Positions 56,413-64,000 of a stretch of DNA of 64,000 nucleotides are shown here, in pieces; the first letter of the stretch is position 1; each line of letters begins with the position of its first letter. Source of the stretch: Serripes groenlandicus (taxonomy: Eukaryota; Mollusca; Bivalvia; Cardiida; Cardiidae). The notes under the pieces are model-generated. The model ran no database searches and was not told the DNA's origin. It saw only the letters and a list, made by a program, of their open reading frames with translations. The DNA is taken from assembly GCA_031761405.1 (NCBI GenBank), contig JASEVX010000013.1, forward strand, positions 32,840,652 through 32,904,651, in the 5' to 3' direction. A program made the translations under genes and the position numbers.

Positions 56413-59339
56413 TTAATGTGGAATGTGAAGTGATACACTGGGACCATTCTCTATTTCTTTCACACAGGAAAAACATATTAACCATATAGGACATCTTGTT
56501 TGTTTTTGAAAGGAAAGTTGGACTGATACCAGTCAATTTCAAGTGTCTCTACGATGTGATAGACTGGAGTCAGGTCTTATTTATATCTCTTGTAAATTGT
56601 AAATCTGTTAGATTGTAAAATATAAATTTAATGGACTGGTTCTAGTTTATATGATTGGTGCTACAATATACCAAACCGTAGATCATTTGTTACAAGTGTA
56701 TATTAAGACCGCACTGGGCATCCGTGATTTAATACTTAGATCGTCACTGTTTGTTAATAAGTCCACAAAAGCAATCAAGAAACATTTAACATACAGTGCA
56801 TATTCATATTACATAGTGTGAACGTGCATCTTAGTCGTTTTCTACATTTGTCAAACACAATCTAAGGTTGGTTTCCGAAGAACACTAGTTCTATGGAGTG
56901 AAGTGCTGATCTATCTACACTAGTCTATATAAATGAACGACGCTCTAAAAAACAACATTAGGGATATTGTTAACAGTGTAGATCCAGACGAGTGAGCGCA
57001 CAGGCGCACATTTCGATCTTGCTTTCGTCAATTGGTCTTTGAAGGTCAATACCCCCCTTTAAAAGTTGTATTTTTCCATTGCCATGGATACCTTAGCAGG
57101 GCATTGTCCACACATGTAAAGCTTTCGCTTAAGTTTGTTTTCTTGCTGCATCGCTTGTAAGTACAGTTAAGGGTTTAAATAAGGAATCCGTCGCAACCGA
57201 GTGATTACTAATTGGGATTTGGAAGCGGAAGTGCCTTATTGGATTGCCACTCCCGGTGGTAATGGTAGGGTGTCAATAGAAAACGCACATATCCTAGCTT
57301 ACTTTGTATTACGCGTGTTTCACAGATGTATATTATTCGCCTTCATATAATTGAAGTAGTGCTATATAATCCACAATACAATAAATAGAAAAAAATAAAT
57401 TGATTGTCTTCTTGACATTGAATAAGCATATAAAATTATTAAAATGGCCTTGTCTTACTTTGCATTTGGAAATTTGTTGTATACCAAGATGAAATGTTGA
57501 TGGAGCAGTCAACATAACGGAGGCTTGGTCAAATGGAACGGATGCGCCAGTCGGCTGCTTGGCAACACATGGATGACATCAATCGTTGAAGACACTAAGT
57601 GTATAAACACAGAACAAATTGCGAACTATGTTAACATGGTAAAACAATAACAGCAATAATTTATACTTTAACACATACATCGGAAAAAGATAACTGACCC
57701 CAAAGTAGTAGTGCTGAATTGTGTTACACTCGCCGTGCATAATTAAGTATTTCTCGAGCAGAACTGCTTCCGTTTTCCATGTGCGGTAATATGTATACCC
57801 TTTTGACACACTATAGTCGACTCTAGACGCATTCGCGAAATAGAATAGAACAACAGTACTGAAATTATCATGAGCTATTGCTTGTGTTATCACACTATTT
57901 GTTCGTATATCTCCAAAGCATTCATTAGTTTGTTTAATATAAGTGAATTCGTTCAATCCGAAAACGCGCTACTCTATAAAAGCCAGGTTACATGAAAATC
58001 GATATTTCAGGTAATCTGTGAAATTTGCCGTCAAATCGAACATTTAAGTACATGAGTCCATCATGAGTCCATGATATTTTTTTCGTTTGGATGATAGATA
58101 CTTTATTTTCAACTTGCACACAATACGTACATCATTGTTACAAGTAAAATACAAATTCAATTTCATATACAAATACATATTAAATTTCAATTTCATATCG
58201 TGACATTAATACTAGTTAAACACAATAGTATTTTATAGGAAGTTAATCGAGAAAATATGGCAAGAAATGATTTAGAGAAAATGTTAGATGAATGATAAGC
58301 AACATTCTGATCATACAGTGCCAAGTTGTAGGGTGAATTTGATCCTCGTTCTCTTGGCAAAGTCTCACATTTCGGTGTTCGCATGTTGGCGATCATATGC
58401 TCATGTTACGTTACAATTGAAGTCGAACATGATAAATGTTGGTATTTGCAAAAGAAAATGACAAAACATTGGATGCGTGTCAAATTAGCCAGACGTAACC
58501 TTATAGTATCACAGTTTAAACACAATTGCTATTATCAGTAACACATATGACCGACACTAAGTATAACTTTACGATATTTAACTGGTCCGGACTCTCTTGT
58601 ATGTACATGTTCGACGTCAAGGTTTTAACTAGATGTTACCAGTTTAATAGTAGGAGCGGCATGTCACTAACAACTCAAATTGCTAAACACTGCTCTTGTA
58701 TATATTTGATAGGTCAAACTAAATATAACCAGTTTAATCGTGGAAGAAATGGTTGATTTTGAGTATTTTTCGGATTTTCAACTTTGAGGCACTAAGAGTA
58801 AAATCCTTTTTGAATAATTTCAACTGTTTTAAAAATACATCTGCAGCAGTTGATTTTAAATGCGACTTCTTGTGAACAAGGGTTTGTGCTATAAAGGACA
58901 TAAATCACATCGATGAGTCACCCGTCGCCATATCTACATTTTACCTGATAAAAACATCCCTTTAACTGATGCAGACAACACATGATAACGTCTGCGACTT
59001 TTAAAAAAAATTGATGGCTACAGTGTTTATACTAATACCAATCAACACGTTCCCACATACAGACGCCTTCTGACGCATCTGCAGCAGACCACATTTGAAA
59101 ACATATCAAGTCTAATCCACAACTAAACGTTCAATTATATGATATGATTTATAAGCGTGTTCTGTTTCAAAAAGACATCTGCTGCAGTTAGGTCAAAAGG
59201 CGACTTCATGTGAGAAAGAGTTTGTGATATATAGGATAGAAATCACATTTAAGATTTATCCGGCGCAATATTTACTATTGTATCTAATAAATACATCTCT
59301 TTTCCTGATTGAGACGACAAATGACACTTCTAAAAACGA

Positions 59340-59545
59340 TTGATCGATTGATTGGGGTTTAACGCCGTTTTTAACAATTTCTCAGTTATATCACGGCGGC
59401 CAGTTCACCTATGCATTTCCTGGTTTTCTCACACCAGTACTCCACACAACAATCTTCCCAAGCAACTGGCTGCTTTTCCACATAGACTTAGCCCATTGGT
59501 GGAAGACGAATGACGCATGTCGCATTGACTTTTGTTTTCTAAAAC
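59340..59545 (-). mobile_element. SINE body lacking the tRNA head
   Basis: The plus strand reads GGGGTTTAACGCCGTTTTTA, CAGTTATATCACGGCGGCCA, CCTGGTTTTCTCACACCAGT and TAGCCCATTGGTGGAAGACG, the complement of the SINE 3' body. It stops before any tRNA-like head, so it is 5'-truncated and on the minus strand. Confidence 0.6.
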
Positions 59546-60204
59546 CGACGACGTTTGACAACATTGATGGAAAAGGAGAAATAATTTGCATTATCTTTTC
59601 ATATATTTATTTCAACATGCATATATTTATTTTGTTGTGAATTTAAAACTTTTTCAGTTTTTATTTAAGCTACAATATCCCTCAGATTGTTTAAACTGTC
59701 GAACCAGGCTACTAAGGTTTCAGTAAACACTTTCTTTTTTATTGGTAGATTTGCGATAGAAAATACCATAGTTATACGTGAGATATCTTGAAGTTACGTG
59801 ATTTAATTGACTGAGAACGCCCTAAAAATAGTGCAAAACATTCTAGAATGAATTGCGAATGCAATCATAAGCAAAAGTCGAAAATGAAAATAATTTCCGT
59901 TTATTCTATGTAACCAAATAAAATTGCAAGAGTCTGAATGTATAAATATCATATTTAATTGTAATACAGGATAAGGATATCACTACGATTCATCCCCAAC
60001 TCCCAGTGTGTACGACCACCTAAATCAATGTAAAGTGTAACCCTTTATTTCCTCTAGTAAAAGAAAAAGTAATAATCCTCCTGAAAAAGTAGATTTGTTT
60101 GTGATATTTGATTATCATTTTTTTCCAATTGCAGATGCTTTTGCTGCAGACAACTTTTGAAAGTATTGTGACAAAATGAGACATAAAGAACAATATCTTA
60201 TTTT

Positions 60205-60775
60205 GCCACAATATGTGGTGTAATGTTATCACCAATATAATGTGGTATAATATTATCACCAATATAATGTGGTATAATATTATCACCAATATAATGTGGT
60301 ATAATATTATCACCAATATAATCACCAATATAATGTGGTATAATATTATCACCAATATAATGTGGTATAATATTATCACCAATATAATGTGGTGTAAAGT
60401 TGCCACCAATATAATGTGGTATAATGTTATCACCAATATAATGTGGTGTAATGTTATCACCAATATAATGTGGTGTAATGTTATCACCAATATAATTTGG
60501 TATAATGTAATCACCAATATAATGTGGTGTAATGTTTTCACCAATATAATGTGGTATAATGTTATCACCAATATAATGTGGTATAATGTTATCACCAATA
60601 CAATGTGGTATAATATTATCATCAATATAATGTGGTGTAATGTTATCACCAATATAATGTGGTATAATGTTACCACCAATATAATGTGGTATAATGTTAT
60701 CACCGATACAATGTGGTATAATGTTATCACCAATGGAATGTGGTGTAATGTTATCACCAATATAATGTTGTGTAA
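60205..60775. repeat. 27-bp tandem array
   Basis: About 21 units of ATAATGTGGTATAATG and TTATCACCAAT, nearly perfect. As 27 is divisible by 3 and the unit has no stop in several frames, long open frames appear on both strands: 60213-60833 plus, and 60020-60781 and 60198-60821 minus. The encoded repeats (NIMWYNVIT; HYIGDNIIP) have no known fold. Most likely a non-coding minisatellite. Confidence 0.95.
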
Positions 60776-60849
60776 AAACAACGGATATTCTGTTGGCTGT
60801 CATTTTCTTAATTATGTTCAAAGATATGTGTAGAACTTTTATTTGTGCG

Positions 60850-62200
60850 GTAACTGAGAAAAAATATTAACAATTCTAGTCCGAGTCAAGTTATTTAGTA
60901 GAAATATTCCTTCAGAGACTCTCTGCGAAAATTGCTCAAGCCATAGTAGTTGGTTGAACAAACAAGGGCGAGGTGGCATCAGAAAAAGGTCAAATGACAA
61001 CATTTTAAAACTCTATTCTTATAAAAGTGCTTGTCTTAATTATTTAAGCCATTGACTTGTTGAAATACATAATTACCAGGCGGACTCAGAAAAGAGGTAA
61101 ATTAGCCGTTTAGCTTCAAATGATATCTCATCCATTTCAACAAAACTTTACAAAAAGCTCCTTTGTTGGTCCATCTTTCAAAGTTGTTCAAAGATATAAA
61201 TTATAAACACAACTTTTGTTGTTGCGGCAGCAAGAATGGAGTAAAAATGCATAAAGTGTAACATTCTTCTTCTCTGAATCCGCTTGTTAAATTCAAAGAT
61301 GTTCATTGTTTGACCCTCTAGATGATTTGCATACGAAGTATTGATTGGTTGATAAACATGGTGGTCAGACGGCACCAGAAAAGGTGCAAAATGACAAAAC
61401 GTAATAGTTCCTTTTCTTTTCAAGTTTGTTTCTGATTTCAGGAAAAATTTGTAATGTGTTCAAACCATATTGTTTAGTTTAAACAGATAGCTGCCATGCT
61501 GCTTCAAAATATGGACAAAATGAAGTTTTTACTTTAAACAAAATCTTCTCCCAAACAATCGGACTGATATCAACCAAGCTTCTCGGTATGATACGTTGGG
61601 GATTCTCTTACACACTGTTCAAAGATTTAATATCATAACAAATGTCCTTTATTTATAAGTTTTATTTACAGTGTCCACTCATAGCAGTTTCATTCACGTT
61701 CTTGATTAAATTTTCCCCGACATTAGTAGTAACACATATGCTACATAGCTATCAGTCAGGTGATCAATTCAGGGCCACACTTGTCCTCTGGTGTGGATAT
61801 GCAAACAGTACTAGATTGTATTAATAGATTGCGTACTCTGAACGCATCATTTGGTTCAGTACAGTCAATAAATAGGAAGACAAGCATACTGCGACGATGG
61901 TTCTCTCTTGTCTCTACTCTCACGACACCGCACGAATAATGAAACAAGCTATCGAGTTGTCGCGAAAACAGCGTCAAATTCACTTGAATATTTCTTCTCC
62001 TCGTGTAAAAGTACGGGAAACGGAAGTTGTAATGGCTATGTGAAGTGCTCTCTGGTTGGTCGATATTTGGTCGTGTCCGGATTTTTAGCCAATCAGCGAT
62101 CAGGTAATAGGAAACCATTTCTTTTTGTGTCGATATATTTAGTTTTGACGTGTCTGTGTTTTACGCGGAAATGGTACCCCTTACGGCAACTCAAATATTA
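60850..62200. other. Interval with degenerate dispersed repeats
   Basis: About 60900-61620 contains loosely repeated words (GGTGGCATCAGAAAAAGGTC, GACGGCACCAGAAAAGGTGC, TTGTTCAAAGATATAAA, CTGTTCAAAGATTTAAT), suggesting an old tandem or dispersed repeat. The part from 61790 to 62200 is more GC-rich and unlike its neighbours; frames there (61756-62118 minus, 61908-62201 plus) have no motif I recognise. Confidence 0.4.
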
Positions 62201-62219
62201 AGAAAACGAAGAGACGGAT

Positions 62220-62565
62220 CAAAAATCGGGACGATCATTCGATGTAGCAACTGAGGGGCTACACAACGCACACCGAGTGGTTTCTAAATTCGAAAAACTG
62301 TGGGAGGAGATAGTTTTCGCAGGAAAAACGATTTTCGCCCGTTTCCATAGCAACGGTGGTTTCCATGGCGACCATACTACCAAAGGAACAACTAGAGCTT
62401 AGACCATTCATCCCTACCAGGTTTGGTTGAAATCCGTTCAACAGTTTTGTCGCTACGCTTGCCACAAACAAACAAACAAACGGACAGAAACGAAGACCGA
62501 CTTTAAGGGTCTCTAGAAGAGAGAACCAACAATATTTTGTCATGAAAGTTTCTGTCGGGATTTCC
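62220..62565 (+). mobile_element. Dispersed retroelement 3' end with (CAAA)n
   Basis: Contains GTTTCCATAGCAACGGTGG, TTTCCATGGCGACCAT, CCAGGTTTGGTTGAAATCCG, TTTTGTCGCTACGCTTGCCA and (CAAA)n followed by CGGACAGAAACG. The TTGGTTGAAATCCGTTCAAC-like word with a CAAA run is one I recall from 3' ends of widespread invertebrate retroelements. No coding part present. Confidence 0.5.
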
Positions 62566-62689
62566 GTAGAGCTAATGGCTTAAATAATAATTAAAAATGT
62601 ATTATGACTTTATAAAATATGTTTATTCAGTAATTTAGGCGTCTGGACCATTACACAAATTTACATTTACAAAATAAGTCAACATGACT

Positions 62690-64000
62690 GACATCACCTT
62701 AAGAGAATAAAAAATGTTCTGTCTTTGATTTATGCCAAGCGGGATGTCATTTACATCTCATATCGCTAAACACGGCAGATTAATATATATGATCGACATC
62801 TTATGTCTTATTTAAGATTAACAGTTTAATTGTGGGTGAACTGGTTAATCTTCAGTATTTTCCGGAGTAATTGACACGACTTAGCGAATCTTAAGCCGAA
62901 CAACAAAACGATCTAAAGATATGAACGATAATTGATTTATAGAGTACAAAACATTGAGGGAAAACGAGAAATCGCTGTGTATGATGTTTAAGTGTGTACT
63001 CCTTCAAACAGACAGCTCATGCAGTTGCCTGCAAAATGCGACTTAATGTGAGAAAGGATTTAATATGCTATATAGGTAAAACATTATATCGACGATTCAC
63101 CCTTTGCCATGTTAAGATTTAGAAAGAAGACATTCAAAAAGAGAAATCGCTGTGTATGGTTTATGTGTATGGTTTATGTGTATGTACTATTTCACATCTG
63201 CTGCAGTCGCGACAAAATGCGATTTCATGTAAGAAAGGGTTTATCTGATATACATACCATACCTGATGCAGACGACAAATGACAATTATATAACAGCCGA
63301 CTTTTGACAACATCGATGAAAAGGAGAAATCATTTGTCTGATTTATTTATATGTTTTATTCAACATTCATTTTATTTTATTTATTTATTTTCGAAGTTAA
63401 TACTCTTTTGACTATCTATTTAAGCTACAATATCCCTCTGATTGTTTGAACTGTAGCATCCACTCGACTAAAGGTTCAGTAAACACACACGACAGTTCAA
63501 CGTACAGGAAGAATACAAGCAGTATCAAAATATATGTACTATCTAGTTATACGAGCTATGTCATATGATAACCAAACGTCGCAGATTTGTTTTTATGTAA
63601 CAATTTTCATCTTTGTCTTAGAAAAAGGATCAGACCTACTCATCTTATGCAAACATTTGGTTGATTTGGCTTAAACACCATGCTCAACAATATTTTCAGT
63701 CAAATCATGGTGGTTAGAACAGTTTTGCTTCATTTTCCGACACAAACACTCCACAAATACATCCAAGCAAATGGCCGCTTCTTTTTCTAATAAACTATCA
63801 GCTCATTGATGGTAGGCGCAGAAGATTTGTTATATTGCCATTTGTAAATACACATGGTAGAATGTTTCCTTATATTTGATTCGAACTCGTAATTCCCTGA
63901 TTGAGAGCCCGCTTATTCGAACAAAAATCCCACACGATATTACGGTCATTTTGTTTGCATGACATTGCAAGATGTATTGTATCATTATTGGTTAGTTTAA
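62690..64000. repeat. Third copy of the module 3' end, runs off the window
   Basis: Resembles 42.8-44.6 kb (module C) and 58.6-59.7 kb (module D): one degenerate 99-bp unit (CATATCGCTAAACACGG), AAATCGCTGTGTATGATG, CATCTGCTGCAGT, ATGCAGACGACAAATGACA, TAAGCTACAATATCCCTCTG, one CAGGAAGAATACAAGCAGT unit, and a minus-strand SINE copy at 63640-63925. No gene. Confidence 0.65.
63640..63925 (-). mobile_element. Degenerate SINE, same insertion as 44285-44605
   Basis: The plus strand reads CAGTCAAATCATGGTGGTTA, CAAGCAAATGGCCGCTT, AGCTCATTGATGGTAGGC and then TTCGAACTCGTAATTCCC, the complement of a decayed tRNA-like head. It sits at the same relative place as the module C copy. Confidence 0.55.

Larger units (their letters stand above)
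56280..59760. repeat. Module 3' blocks, copy D
   Basis: In order it matches module C: 56280-56600 with 37857-38220, 56630-56790 with 38240-38390, 56990-57430 with 38680-39060, 57490-58400 with 39650-40480, 58590-58740 with the 99-bp array, 58760-59330 with 43080-43740, and 59690-59745 with 43850-43910. Insertions and losses break the colinearity, but the order is kept. No gene recognised inside. Confidence 0.7.

Noticed and set aside
60020..60833. Long open frames on both strands over the 27-bp array
   Set aside because: Stop-free by repeat composition; overlapping antisense frames with low-complexity peptides and no flanking gene signals.
61756..62201. Possible exon in the GC-richer patch (97- and 120-codon frames)
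   Set aside because: Opposite-strand frames overlap, no recognisable domain and no convincing splice signals; left as unknown.

Overview
The window looks like AT-rich nuclear DNA of an invertebrate animal, most likely a bivalve or another mollusc. This is an inference from three things: a tandem family of RING-less B-box/coiled-coil/beta-propeller genes, tRNA-derived SINEs of a type I associate with molluscs, and abundant non-coding satellites, MITEs and LINEs. Nothing looks bacterial or organellar. Real coding content is low: four copies of one B-box gene (one intact, three broken), one nearly full-length non-LTR retrotransposon ORF, and one fragment that looks like a Crypton-type recombinase gene. 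Most other short open frames are by-products of tandem repeats or shadows of these genes.

Layout. The window is built from repeated copies of a large module. Its order is: a 62-bp minisatellite, a conserved single-copy block, sometimes a tandem array, a conserved promoter/non-coding exon 1 block ending in a splice donor, an intron of about 1 kb, a single coding exon, and 3' sequence with GTCACC/GGTGAC repeats and further shared blocks. Module A is 1 to about 5 kb (pseudogene 3079-4761). Module B is 10.65-19.15 kb (pseudogene 12804-15347, with an internal 408-bp triplication). An orphan 5' half lies at 26.16-28.31 kb and has no gene. Module C is 29.4-44.6 kb (intact gene 34274-36007). Module D is 49.14-59.75 kb (gene 50895-52621 with a frameshift). 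The window ends inside another copy of the downstream part (62.7-64.0 kb).

Between B and the orphan half lies a satellite block (19.19-26.15 kb). Its monomers of about 165 bp form a 3136-bp higher-order unit present twice with only a few differences. A LINE of about 4 kb (45.06-49.10 kb) sits inside a TC microsatellite just upstream of module D.

How the parts relate. The B-box genes encode proteins with two B-box zinc-binding domains, a coiled coil and a C-terminal NHL-like propeller, and no RING. By family knowledge these resemble TRIM proteins, so a scaffold or immune-type role is plausible but not shown. All copies appear to share a 5' non-coding exon and intron. Mobile elements (SINEs, TTAA-flanked MITEs, the Crypton-like insertion and the LINE) interrupt individual modules and help date the duplications. 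Several minisatellites appear to have been seeded by SINE or MITE fragments. All alignments were made by eye, so identities and boundaries are approximate unless stated.
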